DNA of 64,000 bases from an uncultured Anaerolineae bacterium (GCA_937995825.1 CALKJO010000002.1:124001-188000); one strand, 5' to 3'. Positions 16,851 to 26,817 are shown, numbered from the stretch's first letter. Made by a program: numbers and translations. The notes: a model not told the origin generated them from the letters alone.

Positions 16851-17699
16851 ATGACCGACATCCGGTGGGGCAGCTACGACCTGATCTTCTTCGACTGCGA
16901 CAGCACGCTGTCGGCGATTGAGGGTATCGATGAGCTGGCGCGCTTCAAGGGCAAGGAGTGGCGCGTCGGCGTGCTGACGCAAAAAGCGATGGACGGCGAT
17001 CTCGACCTGCGCGAAGTCTACGGTAAGCGGCTGCAAGCCATCCGCCCGACGCGCGGACAGCTCAAGCAGATCGAAGATCATTACTGGGAACAGATCGTCC
17101 CGGATGCGCTGGCGGTGATCGCGGCGCTGCGCTTTCTGGGCAAGCAGGTTTTCATCATCAGCGGCGGGCTGGCGGAGCCGGTGCGCGGCTTTGGGCGGCG
17201 GCTCGGCGTTCCAGCGGAGAACATCCGTGCCGTCGAACTGGAATACAATGAGCTGGCGGGCGACTGGTGGCGCTATCATGACCCCCAAACCGCCCATCAG
17301 AAAACCTATCTCGGTTATGACGAAAGCCCGCTGACGATCTCCAGCGGCAAGCCGACGATTGTGCAGGAACTCGCCGGCAGCCGACCAGGGCGGCGGATGA
17401 TGATCGGCGACGGCGTCTCCGATTTAGCGACTCGTGAGGTGGTCGATCTGTTCGTCGGCTTCGGCGGCGTCGTGCCGCGCCCGAAAGTCCGCGATGGAGC
17501 CGATGTGTTCATCTCGGTCAATTCGCTCGCGCCGATCCTGCCGCTTGCAGCGGGCGCGCACGGGCTAGCGAAAGTGATCGGCACGCCGCATCAGGCGGTC
17601 TTCGAACGCGGGCTGCGCTTGATCGCCGAGGGCGTTGTGATCAAGCCGGAACCGCTGCGGCGTGCGCTGCACGCGGCATTTCCACTGGTCTCTGAATGA
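16851..17699 (+). CDS. HAD phosphatase, phosphoserine phosphatase-like
   Basis: This 282-residue HAD hydrolase has motif I 'FFDCDSTLSAIEG' (Asp15 nucleophile, Asp17), motif II in 'FIISGGLAEPV' and motif III/IV 'MMIGDGVSDLAT'. The 'DCDST' pattern and the helical cap following it match phosphoserine phosphatase (SerB), the last step of serine synthesis. A SerA-like gene follows two genes later, which supports that role. The protein is about 60 residues longer than minimal SerB. Its TGA overlaps an alternative upstream ATG of the next gene. Confidence 0.82.
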   Translation: MTDIRWGSYDLIFFDCDSTLSAIEGIDELARFKGKEWRVGVLTQKAMDGDLDLREVYGKRLQAIRPTRGQLKQIEDHYWEQIVPDALAVIAALRFLGKQVFIISGGLAEPVRGFGRRLGVPAENIRAVELEYNELAGDWWRYHDPQTAHQKTYLGYDESPLTISSGKPTIVQELAGSRPGRRMMIGDGVSDLATREVVDLFVGFGGVVPRPKVRDGADVFISVNSLAPILPLAAGAHGLAKVIGTPHQAVFERGLRLIAEGVVIKPEPLRRALHAAFPLVSE

Positions 17700-17716
17700 C
17701 AATCAAGGACGAATAC

Positions 17717-18382
17717 ATGACGCACTTCTGCCCTGAAGCAGTCATCTTCGACATGGATGGGCTGCTGGTCGACTCCGAGCCGATCTGGATGGAGGTCGAG
17801 CGCTCGGTCATCGAGGAACGCGGGCGCGACTACGATCCGGCGATCACCGCCAAATACGTCGGGATGCGCCTGCTGGAATTCTGGCAGGGCTTGCAAGCCG
17901 ACTACGGCTTCAGCGAAACGCCGCAGGCATTGATGGAGATCGCCATCGGCAGAATGGTTGCACTGATCCCGCAGCGGCTGGAAGAAAAGCCCGGCGCGAG
18001 CGACCTGCTGGCGCATTTTCATGCGGAGGGGATTCCATGCGCAATTGCCACCGGATCGTTTGCGCCCGTGCTGAACGCGGTGATCGATACCCTGAACTGG
18101 AGCCATCATTTCGTCGCGCATGTCACTGGCGATGAGGTCGAGCGCGGCAAGCCCGACCCGCAGACCTATCTGCTGGCGGCGGAGCGGCTCGGCGTCTCGC
18201 CGGAGCGCTGTCTGGCGCTGGAGGACAGCCCGACGGGGGCAAGAGCGGCGGTCGCGGCGGGCATGGTCTGCTATGCTGTCCCTGACAGCGCGCACACCAC
18301 TGCGGCGCGCTTCGAAGGCATCACGCCGCACGTCCATGACAGCCTGCTCACCGTGCTGGATATGATGCGCCGCTGCGAATAA
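17717..18382 (+). CDS. HAD-superfamily hydrolase (beta-phosphoglucomutase / 2-deoxyhexose-6-phosphatase-like)
   Basis: From the ATG at 17717 the protein has 221 residues, with AAGGA 7 nt upstream. An earlier ATG at 17696 overlaps the previous stop but has no ribosome site. Motif I is 'VIFDMDGLLVDSEPIW' (Asp12, Asp14), motif II 'AIATGSFAPVL' and motif III 'KPDPQTYLLAAERLG' with 'ALEDSPTGARAA'. This is the C1-cap subgroup that includes hexitol phosphatases, gluconate phosphatase and beta-PGM. The lid contains no clear mutase signature, so it is more probably a phosphatase; the substrate is unknown. Confidence 0.87.
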   Translation: MTHFCPEAVIFDMDGLLVDSEPIWMEVERSVIEERGRDYDPAITAKYVGMRLLEFWQGLQADYGFSETPQALMEIAIGRMVALIPQRLEEKPGASDLLAHFHAEGIPCAIATGSFAPVLNAVIDTLNWSHHFVAHVTGDEVERGKPDPQTYLLAAERLGVSPERCLALEDSPTGARAAVAAGMVCYAVPDSAHTTAARFEGITPHVHDSLLTVLDMMRRCE

Positions 18383-18410
18383 ACGCAGCTCACGTCGGAG
18401 AAGCCCTGCC

Positions 18411-20003
18411 GTGACCGACCAGCACATTCTGCTCGCCACCGACCTGACCGACGACGCGCTCAGCCTGCTCAGTCAGACCGAGAAAATCACGTTTCAGCGC
18501 GTCAATCCCACTCCGTCGGCGCTGCGCGCCGCACTGCCGACCGCGCACGCGCTGATCGCGCGCGATGATGTCCAGGTGGATGCCGCGCTGATCGCGGGCG
18601 CGTCCCGTCTGCGCGTGATCGGGCGCGTCGGCACGAGCCTGAGCGGGATCGACATCGACACTGCCACAGCGCGCGGCATCCTGGTCATGCATACGCCAGG
18701 CGCGAACGCCGTTGCCGCCAGCGAACACACCTTCGCGCTGCTCTTGGCGCTCTGCCGCCGTTTGGTGACCGCTCACAACAGCCTGCGCGATGGCTACTGG
18801 CTGCTGGATCGCAAACGCCAGGCGGGGACGCAGCTTCAGGGTAAGACGCTCGGCGTGATCGGCTTGGGGCGCGTCGGATCGGGCGTAGCGGCGCGGGCGC
18901 TGGCGTTTGGGATGCGCGTGCTGGCATATGACCCGTATCTGCCGGAAGAACAGGTGATCGATGAGCGGATCGCGCTCGTGCCGCTGCGCGATCTGATCGG
19001 GCGCAGCGACTTCGTCAGCCTGCACGTCCCCGCGACTGCCGAGACGCGCGGGATGATCAGCGCCGAGCTGATCGCCGCGATGAAGCCCGGCGCGCGCCTG
19101 ATCAACACCGCCTTCGGCGCGGCGGTCGATGAGGCAGCGCTGGCGGCGGCGCTCAAAGAAGGCAGGCTGGCGGGCGCGGCGGTCGATGTCTACTGCGAAG
19201 AACCGCCGTATGCCAGCCCGCTGATCGGGTTGGAGAACGTCATCCACACGCCGCATATCGGCGACAACACGGTTGAAGCGGCGCAGGATGTCTCGCTGCT
19301 GATCGCCCGTCAGGTGATCGACGCGCTGCGCGGGTCGGATTTTCGCAATGTCGTCAATCTGCCCTTCATCGGCATGGACTTCGAGACGGCGCGCCCCGCC
19401 ATGCAGCTTGCCGAACGGATGGGCGCGGTCCTGCATACGCTGGCGCGCCATCCGATCCGGCGGGTGGCAGTCGAATATCGTGGCGACGATCTGACCGGCT
19501 TGATCAAGCCGGTGACCGTCGCGCTGCTCAAAGGGATGCTGACCCCAAGCCTGGGCGAGAAGGTCAACTATGTCAACGCGCCTGTGATCGCCGTCGAGCG
19601 CGGCATTCAGATCACGCAGGCAAAAGGACTGAAAACCGGCGACTATACCAACGTCGTCAGCGTGCAGGTGACCTTGGAGGATGGCGAGCAGATCGCCATC
19701 GCCGGGACGCTGCTGGATAAACGCGAGCCGCATATCGTCCAGATCAACGATTATCGTCTGAACTTCGTGCCGGAGGGCGACCTGCTGATTCTGGGCAGCT
19801 ACGATCAGCCGGGCGTGATCGGCAAAACAGCGACTCTGCTCGCCAGCTACGGGGTCAATATCGCCACCTGGCAGACCGGGCGCGCGCAGCCGGGTGGTCA
19901 CACGCTGACGGTCGTCACGCTCGATGAACCGCTGCCGCCGCATGTCTTTGAGGAGCTGCTGCGCCAGGACTTCATCCGCCATGCGCACCAGGTCAGAGTC
20001 TAA
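18411..20003 (+). CDS. serA: SerA-like D-3-phosphoglycerate dehydrogenase with altered active site
   Basis: This 530-residue protein has the type I PGDH layout: catalytic domain, Rossmann NAD domain ('GKTLGVIGLGRVGSG'), an intervening ASB domain (about 320-450) and a C-terminal ACT domain ('SYDQPGVIGKTATLLASYG'). PGDH normally makes 3-phosphohydroxypyruvate for serine. Glu264 ('YCEEPP') and His282 ('TPHIG') are present. The near-invariant substrate Arg of 'N-x-A-R-G' is Phe235 ('LINTAFGAAVDE'), and the 'GVDN' loop reads 'SLSGID'. Catalysis on 3-phosphoglycerate is therefore doubtful. The start is GTG with GGAG about 12 nt upstream. It forms a cluster with the SerB-like gene. Confidence 0.85.
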   Translation: MTDQHILLATDLTDDALSLLSQTEKITFQRVNPTPSALRAALPTAHALIARDDVQVDAALIAGASRLRVIGRVGTSLSGIDIDTATARGILVMHTPGANAVAASEHTFALLLALCRRLVTAHNSLRDGYWLLDRKRQAGTQLQGKTLGVIGLGRVGSGVAARALAFGMRVLAYDPYLPEEQVIDERIALVPLRDLIGRSDFVSLHVPATAETRGMISAELIAAMKPGARLINTAFGAAVDEAALAAALKEGRLAGAAVDVYCEEPPYASPLIGLENVIHTPHIGDNTVEAAQDVSLLIARQVIDALRGSDFRNVVNLPFIGMDFETARPAMQLAERMGAVLHTLARHPIRRVAVEYRGDDLTGLIKPVTVALLKGMLTPSLGEKVNYVNAPVIAVERGIQITQAKGLKTGDYTNVVSVQVTLEDGEQIAIAGTLLDKREPHIVQINDYRLNFVPEGDLLILGSYDQPGVIGKTATLLASYGVNIATWQTGRAQPGGHTLTVVTLDEPLPPHVFEELLRQDFIRHAHQVRV

Positions 20004-20245
20004 CTAAACCAATTTCGACTCACTTCACCGAAAAACAGCGTCCCGCTCAATTTCATGCCGCAGACAGTCGTTTGACTTTTTATGCGGCGTCACATCGACC
20101 TCGCGCCCCAGCGGCGTTTGCAGCTCATCCCACAGCCCCGCCCAATCGAAGCTCGATGTCCCATGCTGTCTCAGCCATCGAACCCGCCTCCCCATCGTTG
20201 TTATACTGTAAACAAAACTCAACCCACTTTTGCGCCGTTGTCGGC

Positions 20246-20251
20246 TAAAAT
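20246..20251 (+). promoter_or_regulatory. -10 box of a likely leaderless GT-C gene
   Basis: TAAAAT ends exactly 7 nt before the ATG at 20259, so transcription would start at or next to the start codon. No ribosome site is present. Confidence 0.45.
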
Positions 20252-20258
20252 ACGAGCT

Positions 20259-21635
20259 ATGGAGACGCAAAAATGCTTTCACCGCATCGACGCGGCATGG
20301 CTGATCGGGCTGTGCCTGTTCGTGTTCGCCGGAATGCCACTGGCGACCTTTCACGGCGATGAAACCTACTACACCTTCGTCGCCAGGGATTTTTACACGG
20401 CATTTGTGGAGGGGCGTCCCGATCTGCTCTACACGGAGCAGATCTGGGAAAACCACGCGACCTATCAGCGCGTGGTCAACGGCAGCGTCCCGCCCCATCT
20501 GATCGGGCTGACGATGTGGCTGGCGGGCTATCAGCGCCACCAGCTCGCCGAGCATGGCTCGTTCTATTTCGGGCTGACCTACGACGACAATTACAACATG
20601 GGCGTGATCCCGCCCGATCCGACGCTGTGGACGGCGCGCATCTCGTCCTGCGTCATGGTCTGGCTGGGCGGAGTCGCCATGTTCCTGATCGGGCGGATGG
20701 TCGGCGGGCGTCCGCTGGCGTATGTCATGAGCGGGCTGTTCATCATCAATCCGGTCATCCTGCTCAACGGACGGCGGGCGATGCTCGAAGGCGCGCTGCT
20801 CGGCTTCGGTCTGCTGACGATCTACGTCGGCTTCGCCATCGCCAGACGCCGCGAGCGCGGCGAGCGGGTCGCCCCAGGCTGGTGGATCGGCCTGACCGTC
20901 TTAGCCGCTGCCGCCAGCGCCAGCAAGCAGATCGGCTACGCCTATACTGGCATCGCGTTTGGGACAATTGCGCTGGGCGAGCTGCTGCGGCTGCGCTTTG
21001 ACGCGGCGCGCCTGAATGGGCTGCTCGGCGCGTATGCGCGGTTGGCGGTCTGCACAGTCGCGGCGGTCGTACTGTATTACATCATGTCGCCGGGGCTGTG
21101 GTTTCATGACCCGATCCTGCGCTTTCAGCAGATGGTTGCCGCGCGCGAACAGATGATGGGCATTCATATCAGCTTCACCCCGAATGCGCCCGCCAGCCTC
21201 GCGCACCGCATCGACAACATCCTGACGCAGCCGTTCATCCGCCCGATGCAGCACTTTGAAAATGAAGGCTTCGCAGAGTCGCCGACCTTTATGCGTATGG
21301 TGGCGCGCTATGAGGCGTCGCCGTTAAGCGGACTCCATTTCGGCGTCGTCGGCGGATCGATCCTGCTGGCGCTGATGGCGCTGGGCCTGCTGCTCAACCT
21401 GAGTCCCGCCGGGCGTGGACACCGCTCCGCGATTCTGGCGGTCGGCTGGTATTTCTGGCTGTTCGGCATGATCGGCATCATGCTGCTCAACCCGCTCCCC
21501 TGGCAGCGCTACTATCTGGTGCTGATCCCGCCCTTCACCGCGTTCGCAGGGCTGGCGCTGGTGCGCATGTTCCAGACGGCAAATGCACCCGCGCCGCAGC
21601 AGACACTCCAGCCGTCCAGCGCGTCGGCGGACTGA
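20259..21635 (+). CDS. GT-C membrane glycosyltransferase (GT39/ArnT-like)
   Basis: Starting at the ATG after the -10 box ('METQKCFHRIDAAW'), the protein has 458 residues and about 10 membrane helices. The first extracytoplasmic loop carries 'LATFHGDETYYTF', the acidic pair expected as catalytic in GT39/GT83 enzymes that use polyprenyl-linked sugars. 'NPVILLNGRRAMLEG' and 'LNPLPWQRYYLVL' are also shared with its downstream neighbour. It probably glycosylates exported protein, lipid or wall polymer. A longer frame from 20082 is open but has neither ribosome site nor homology. Confidence 0.85.
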   Translation: METQKCFHRIDAAWLIGLCLFVFAGMPLATFHGDETYYTFVARDFYTAFVEGRPDLLYTEQIWENHATYQRVVNGSVPPHLIGLTMWLAGYQRHQLAEHGSFYFGLTYDDNYNMGVIPPDPTLWTARISSCVMVWLGGVAMFLIGRMVGGRPLAYVMSGLFIINPVILLNGRRAMLEGALLGFGLLTIYVGFAIARRRERGERVAPGWWIGLTVLAAAASASKQIGYAYTGIAFGTIALGELLRLRFDAARLNGLLGAYARLAVCTVAAVVLYYIMSPGLWFHDPILRFQQMVAAREQMMGIHISFTPNAPASLAHRIDNILTQPFIRPMQHFENEGFAESPTFMRMVARYEASPLSGLHFGVVGGSILLALMALGLLLNLSPAGRGHRSAILAVGWYFWLFGMIGIMLLNPLPWQRYYLVLIPPFTAFAGLALVRMFQTANAPAPQQTLQPSSASAD

Positions 21636-21638
21636 TCC

Positions 21639-22976
21639 TTGACCCGACGACTCCGCGATATCGCCGCGCTGCTGGCGCTGATGGCGTTCGCCTTAGCGGG
21701 AACGCCGCTGGCAACCTTTCACGGTGACGAATCGATGCAAATTTACATGAGCGGCGATTACTGGCAGGCGTTCGTGCGCCGTCAGCCGGACGCGCTCAAG
21801 ACCCAACCGCCGTATCCCATCGACAGCGATGGACACCTGCGCATCCTCAACGGCTCGATCAACCGCCATGCCATCGGCTTCGCCTGGCATCTCGCCGGAT
21901 TGGATGAAAGCGGGCTGCCGCCGCGTCCGGGCTGGGATTGGGGCTTGAGCTACGATGACAATGTCGCAACCGATCACCGCCCGCCCGACTCGGCGCTGCT
22001 GACGGCGCGCCTGCCGTCGGCGCTGCTGCTGGCGGGGGCGATCCCGCTGCTGTTCGCGCTGGGCTGGCGGCTCGGCGGTCGGCTGACGGCGCACCTGGCG
22101 GCAGCGCTGTTCGCGCTCAATCCCGTCCTGCTGCTCAACGGACGGCGGGCGATGCAGGAGGGCGCGCTGCTGTTTTTCGGCGTGCTGGCGCTGCTGATCG
22201 CCGCGTGGCTGGCGGCTCGACTGCGCCGGCAGCCGCTGGCATGGCTGGCGCTGGCGGGCACGTGCGGCTTGGCATTGGCAAGCAAGCACAGCGCCGCGCC
22301 GATGGTCGTTGGCGCGCTGGCGGGGCTGTGGATCGCGCTGATCGCAGCCCACTTCACGCCGCGCCGTGTCCTGATCGCCACGATCACCGTCAGCACAGCG
22401 GCGGCGCTCGGGTTCGGGCTGTTCATCGCGCTCTCACCCGCGCTCTGGGATGATCCGGCGGCACGGCTCGGCGATCTGCTCATGGTGCGCGCCGAACTGC
22501 TTGAGATTCAGGTCGCGGTCAGCGGCGGCGTCCCGATGCCGCTGGTCGAGCGCGCCGCGATGATCGCCCGTGAGCCGTTTCTCGCGCCGGTCATGCACTT
22601 TGAAGTGTCGTGGTGGCGCGACATCCCGCAAATCAATGCCGAAATCGCGGCATATACGGCGCATCCGCTGTCTGGCTTGCAGACGGACAATCTGATCGGC
22701 ATTGGCTTGACCCTCGGCGCGCTGATCGGGCTGATCGCCGCGCTGGCGCGGCGATCCCCGGCGGACTGGGTCGTCCTGGCGTGGAGCGGGGCTGCCGCTG
22801 GATCGCTGCTGCTCAACCCGCTGCCCTGGCAGCGCTACGCGCTCCCCTGGATTCCCGCCGCCGTTCTGCTGGCAGCGCTTGGAGTGAGTCAGATCGTGCG
22901 GCATGCAGCGCAGCGGTGGGCGGAGAGTCGGGCTGGCGTGGGGATGGCGGCGCGCGGCAGTCGTCATCTCCGATGA
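21639..22976 (+). CDS. GT-C membrane glycosyltransferase, tandem paralogue
   Basis: This 445-residue paralogue of the preceding gene has the same landmarks: 'PLATFHGDE' in the first loop, 'LNPVLLLNGRRAMQEG' and 'LLNPLPWQRY'. It starts at a TTG only 3 nt after the previous stop, with no strong ribosome site. The TTG start places the first helix where its paralogue has it. An ATG at 21680 would cut into that helix. Tandem duplication with divergence suggests two related acceptor or donor specificities, or a heteromeric pair. Confidence 0.83.
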   Translation: MTRRLRDIAALLALMAFALAGTPLATFHGDESMQIYMSGDYWQAFVRRQPDALKTQPPYPIDSDGHLRILNGSINRHAIGFAWHLAGLDESGLPPRPGWDWGLSYDDNVATDHRPPDSALLTARLPSALLLAGAIPLLFALGWRLGGRLTAHLAAALFALNPVLLLNGRRAMQEGALLFFGVLALLIAAWLAARLRRQPLAWLALAGTCGLALASKHSAAPMVVGALAGLWIALIAAHFTPRRVLIATITVSTAAALGFGLFIALSPALWDDPAARLGDLLMVRAELLEIQVAVSGGVPMPLVERAAMIAREPFLAPVMHFEVSWWRDIPQINAEIAAYTAHPLSGLQTDNLIGIGLTLGALIGLIAALARRSPADWVVLAWSGAAAGSLLLNPLPWQRYALPWIPAAVLLAALGVSQIVRHAAQRWAESRAGVGMAARGSRHLR

Positions 22977-22982
22977 TATAAT
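22977..22982 (+). promoter_or_regulatory. -10 box of a likely leaderless PBP gene
   Basis: A consensus TATAAT begins on the base after the previous stop codon and ends 7 nt before the ATG at 22990. There is no ribosome site. Confidence 0.5.
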
Positions 22983-22989
22983 CCCAGTT

Positions 22990-25503
22990 ATGAACCGAAA
23001 ACGCCTGCTCCGACTGTTGATCCCCATTGGCTGCGCCCTGATCGCGCTGGGCGCGGGTCTGTACGTCTGGCTGTTCCACGATCTGCCGTCGATTGACCGC
23101 CTGCAAGCCGGAATGCAGCTCCCATCGACGCAGATTTACGACCGGCACGGTCAGCTTTTGTATGAAGTGCTGGCGGGCGGCGGGACGGGCGGGCTGAGCA
23201 GCGCCGTCGCCCTCGATGCGCTCCCGCGCCACTGCGTCAATGCCGCCATCGCCACTGAGGACGCGAACTACTACGCGCATCCGGGCGTCGATCTGGTCGG
23301 CATCGTCCGCGCTGCATGGGCGAATCTGCGCGGCGGCGAAGTCGTCGCCGGCGGCAGCACGATCACGCAGCAGGTGGCGCGCACTCTCCTGCTCGATCCG
23401 CAGGAACGCGCTGACCGGACACTGACGCGCAAGCTGCGCGAGATGATTCTGGCGCTGCGCCTGCAGGCGGCGTACAGCAAGGATGAGGTGCTGGCGCTCT
23501 ATCTGAATCAGTCGTATTTCGGCAATCTGGCATATGGGATCGACGCGGCGGCGCGCGCCTACTTTGGGCGATCCGCGCCGGAGCTAAGTCTGGCGGAATG
23601 CGCCATGCTGATCGGGCTGCTGCAAGCCCCTGCCACCTACGATCCACTGACCAACCTCGACACCGCCAAAGCGCGTCAGCGCGTCGTCCTCGAACTGATG
23701 GCGCAGAACGGCTTCATCACGCAGGTGGAGGTAGAGACCGCCGCCCGCGATGAACTCCAGTTCGCCGCCAGCCCCTTTCCCATCGAAGCGCCGCACTTCG
23801 TCATGGCGGTGCTGAAGCAGCTTGAGCGCGATTACCCGGACGAACTCCTGCGCGGCGGGCTGCGCGTCACCACCACGCTCGATCTCGCCTGGCACAACAC
23901 GGCGCACCGGATCGTCAACAACGCCCTTTCAAGTCTGAACCAATCGGGCAATCGATCGCGCCCGGCTGCCAATGCCAACAATGCTGCGCTGGTTGCGCTC
24001 GATCCGCGCACTGGACAGATTTACACCATGCTCGGCAGCCCAGACTACTTCAACGAAGCCATCGACGGCGCGGTCAACGCGGCGCTGGCGCTGCGCCAGC
24101 CCGGAAGCGCGCTCAAGCCGTTCACCTATGCGGCGGCGATGAACCCCAATGCCGCCGATCCCTGGACGGCGGCAACGATGATCCTCGACGTGCGCACCCC
24201 ATTCGTAACCCGCCGTCTGGAAAGCTACACACCGCTGAACTTCGGCTTGGTCGAGCATGGACCCGTCTCGGCACGGGAGGCATTGGCATCGTCGCTCAAT
24301 ATCCCCGCCGTCGTCGCGCTCGATCATGCCGGCATCGGCGCGATGGTCGAATTGGCGGCGAACGCGGGACTTTCCACCCTGGCGACCAACACCAGCATCG
24401 ATCTGGCGGTCACGCTGGGCGGCGGCGAAGTCCGCCTGCTCGATCTGACCGCCGCCTACAGCATCTTCGCTAACGGCGGCTGGCGCGTCGATCCGGTCTA
24501 CATCCTGCGCGTGGAGGACGCCGACGGCGCGCTCTTGTATGAATGGCAGCCCGCGCCGCCGTCCGTGCGCGTCATCGATGAGCGCCTGGCATGGCTGATC
24601 ACCGACATGCTCAGCGACGATGAGGCGCGCATCATGGGCTTCGGGCGCAACAGCGCCATGAACATCGGGCGCGATGCCGCCGCCAAAACCGGCACGACCA
24701 CCGATTACCGCGATAACTGGATCGTCGGCTACACGCCCGAACTGGTGACCGGAGTCTGGGTGGGCAACGCCGACAATACGCCGATGCGCAATGTGACCGG
24801 CGTCTCCGGCGCAGCGCCGATCTGGAATCAGTTCATGCGCGCTGTTCTGCACGATCAGCCTGCTTCTAACTTTGCGCGTCCCGCTGGATTAGTGCGCCAG
24901 GAAGTCTGCATCCCATCGGGCTTGCTGCCGACGCCGCGCTGCCCGCGCACGCGCCTTGAGTGGTTCATCGACGGGACTCAGCCGACCGCCGCCGACAACC
25001 TCTATCAGGAATTCATCCTCGACCGCGCCACCGGGCTGCTGGCGGATGATAATACGCCGATTGAGCGCCGCGTTCGCCAGGTGTTCGCGCTCTATCCGCA
25101 GGAGGCGCGCGAATGGGCGATCCGCCAGGGCATCCCGCAGCCGCCCGAACGCGCCAGCGCCCTCACGCCCGTGCGAATGCCAGATGCGGATCGCGGGCTG
25201 CGGCTGCTCTCGCCCGAACCGTACACTGCCTTCGAGATTTCGCCGATCCTGCCGATTGACGCGCAGCGCATCCGCTTTGCCGTCGGCGTCCCACCCGGCA
25301 CGCAGCGCGTCACCTATGAACTGGACGGCATCACGCTGCCCCCCGTCGAGTCCGCGCCGTGGTCGCTGTGGTGGATGCTGGAACTGGGTGAACACACGCT
25401 CATCGCCCACGCAGACACGCTGAACGGACTGCAAACCAGCCCCCCGATCCACTTCACCGTGGTTGCGGACGCGCCCCCAGGCACGTATAATCGGAATGAA
25501 TAA
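22990..25503 (+). CDS. Bifunctional penicillin-binding protein, PBP1C-like
   Basis: This 837-residue class A PBP polymerises and crosslinks peptidoglycan. It has one N-terminal membrane helix (8-30). The GT51 domain carries 'ATEDANYYAHPGVD' (Glu90), 'GGSTITQQVAR' and 'LNQSYFGNLAYGI'. The transpeptidase domain has Ser373-x-x-Lys376 in 'QPGSALKP', Ser435-Leu-Asn437 and Lys566-Thr-Gly568. All catalytic motifs are intact. The C-terminal 80 residues resemble the BiPBP_C domain of PBP1C. The start was chosen 7 nt after a consensus -10 box; the frame is open further upstream into the previous gene but is unsupported. Confidence 0.94.
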   Translation: MNRKRLLRLLIPIGCALIALGAGLYVWLFHDLPSIDRLQAGMQLPSTQIYDRHGQLLYEVLAGGGTGGLSSAVALDALPRHCVNAAIATEDANYYAHPGVDLVGIVRAAWANLRGGEVVAGGSTITQQVARTLLLDPQERADRTLTRKLREMILALRLQAAYSKDEVLALYLNQSYFGNLAYGIDAAARAYFGRSAPELSLAECAMLIGLLQAPATYDPLTNLDTAKARQRVVLELMAQNGFITQVEVETAARDELQFAASPFPIEAPHFVMAVLKQLERDYPDELLRGGLRVTTTLDLAWHNTAHRIVNNALSSLNQSGNRSRPAANANNAALVALDPRTGQIYTMLGSPDYFNEAIDGAVNAALALRQPGSALKPFTYAAAMNPNAADPWTAATMILDVRTPFVTRRLESYTPLNFGLVEHGPVSAREALASSLNIPAVVALDHAGIGAMVELAANAGLSTLATNTSIDLAVTLGGGEVRLLDLTAAYSIFANGGWRVDPVYILRVEDADGALLYEWQPAPPSVRVIDERLAWLITDMLSDDEARIMGFGRNSAMNIGRDAAAKTGTTTDYRDNWIVGYTPELVTGVWVGNADNTPMRNVTGVSGAAPIWNQFMRAVLHDQPASNFARPAGLVRQEVCIPSGLLPTPRCPRTRLEWFIDGTQPTAADNLYQEFILDRATGLLADDNTPIERRVRQVFALYPQEAREWAIRQGIPQPPERASALTPVRMPDADRGLRLLSPEPYTAFEISPILPIDAQRIRFAVGVPPGTQRVTYELDGITLPPVESAPWSLWWMLELGEHTLIAHADTLNGLQTSPPIHFTVVADAPPGTYNRNE

Positions 25504-25683
25504 GAAACACATGTTCAGGTTATCACGATGCAAACCCACACCGCGCCTGATTAGCGCGGACGAATTCTGGACAACAGCCGGTCACCGTTCATACTGAGTC
25601 AGGCGCGCTCATCAAGCGCATCGGCGCTGCACTGCCTAGCTTCAGCTTGCCCGCGAGCGTTATTTTCAAATCACCCCGCTGGC

Positions 25684-26817
25684 TCAGCTCAGATAATCCC
25701 GAAGCTGGCGGCTGCGGCGCGGATGGCGCAGGCGGCGCAGCGCGCGCCCCTCGATCTGGCGGATGCGCTCGCGGGTCAAGCCAAACTGCTGCCCGACTTC
25801 CTCCAGCGTGTGCGCCTGTCCGTTGAGCAGCCCGAAGCGGAGCTGAAGGATGTGCGCCTCGCGCGGGCTGAGCGTCGCCAGCAGATAATCGATCTTTTCG
25901 CGCAGCAGCTTTTCATAGGCGCTCTGCGCCGGGCTGGGCGCGCTGTCATTCTCAATGAAATGCCCAAATTCGCTGTCATCATCCTCCCCAATCGGGCGAT
26001 CCAGGCTCAGCGGCAGCCACGAGACGCGCAGCATCCAGCGGACTTTGCGCGCATCGACGCCCATCTCAGCGGCGATCTCCTCTGGCGACGGCTTGCGCCC
26101 TTTGTCCTGCTCAAGCTGCCGAGCGACTCGGTAAAGGCGGCGAATCCGGTCGTTCATATGCACCGGGACACGGATCGTCCGCCCCTGATCGGCGATTGCC
26201 CGCGTGATCGTCTGCCTGATCCACCAGGTGGCATAGGTGCTGAAGCGAAAGCCGCGCCGGTAATCGAATTTTTCGACCGCTTTCATCAAGCCCAGATTGC
26301 CCTCTTGGATCAAGTCCAGAAACGGGACGCCGCGATTGAGATAGCGCTTGGCGATGCTCACCACCAGGCGCGTGTTCGCCTTGATCAGATGCTCGCGCGC
26401 GATCTGTCCATCGTGAAAGTGCGTGTGCCATTCGTCAGCGCGCGCATGATCGGGGTGCTTCTTGAGCTTACGCGCCGCGTCGCGCCCGGCTTCATAGCGC
26501 ATCGCTAACGCCAGTTCTTCTTCCAGTGAGAGCAGCGGCACGCGCGCCATCTCCTTCAGATACAACCCAACCGGATCGCTGGACGCCAGATCAGCGCGGT
26601 CAAAATCGCTCGTCAGCCACTCCTCGAGCGCGTCCTCATCCAGCTCCTCCTCATCGGCGCTGATCTCAGCAAACATCATCACAGGATCATCGTCCCAGGC
26701 ATCCTCGTCAAGTTCATCCTCGAACTCGAACCCCGAGTCCAGATCGGAGTCAAACTCGATCTCATCAAAATCGGTGTCCGCAAAATGCGAATCATAACTA
26801 TGCCGGTAACGCTCCAA
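25684..26817 (-). CDS. Primary-type RNA polymerase sigma factor (RpoD/SigA family)
   Basis: This 377-residue protein begins at TTG and opens with about 75 strongly acidic residues in place of a canonical region 1.1. Region 1.2 is '[16 protein letters not shown]'. Region 2 is '[19 protein letters not shown] ... [19 protein letters not shown]' with '[17 protein letters not shown]'. Region 4 has the helix-turn-helix '[20 protein letters not shown]'. These are vegetative or group-2 sigma signatures. It should recognise the TTGACA/TATAAT-type promoters seen here. It lies 46 nt after the DUF177 gene in the same transcript. Whether it is the housekeeping sigma cannot be told without the rest of the genome. 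Confidence 0.93.
   Translation of the reverse strand: MERYRHSYDSHFADTDFDEIEFDSDLDSGFEFEDELDEDAWDDDPVMMFAEISADEEELDEDALEEWLTSDFDRADLASSDPVGLYLKEMARVPLLSLEEELALAMRYEAGRDAARKLKKHPDHARADEWHTHFHDGQIAREHLIKANTRLVVSIAKRYLNRGVPFLDLIQEGNLGLMKAVEKFDYRRGFRFSTYATWWIRQTITRAIADQGRTIRVPVHMNDRIRRLYRVARQLEQDKGRKPSPEEIAAEMGVDARKVRWMLRVSWLPLSLDRPIGEDDDSEFGHFIENDSAPSPAQSAYEKLLREKIDYLLATLSPREAHILQLRFGLLNGQAHTLEEVGQQFGLTRERIRQIEGRALRRLRHPRRSRQLRDYLS

Noticed and set aside
18390..19988. 532-codon open frame antisense to the SerA-like gene
   Set aside because: It mirrors a GC-rich coding gene, has low-complexity Arg/Gln/His-rich content and no family motifs. It is a shadow frame.
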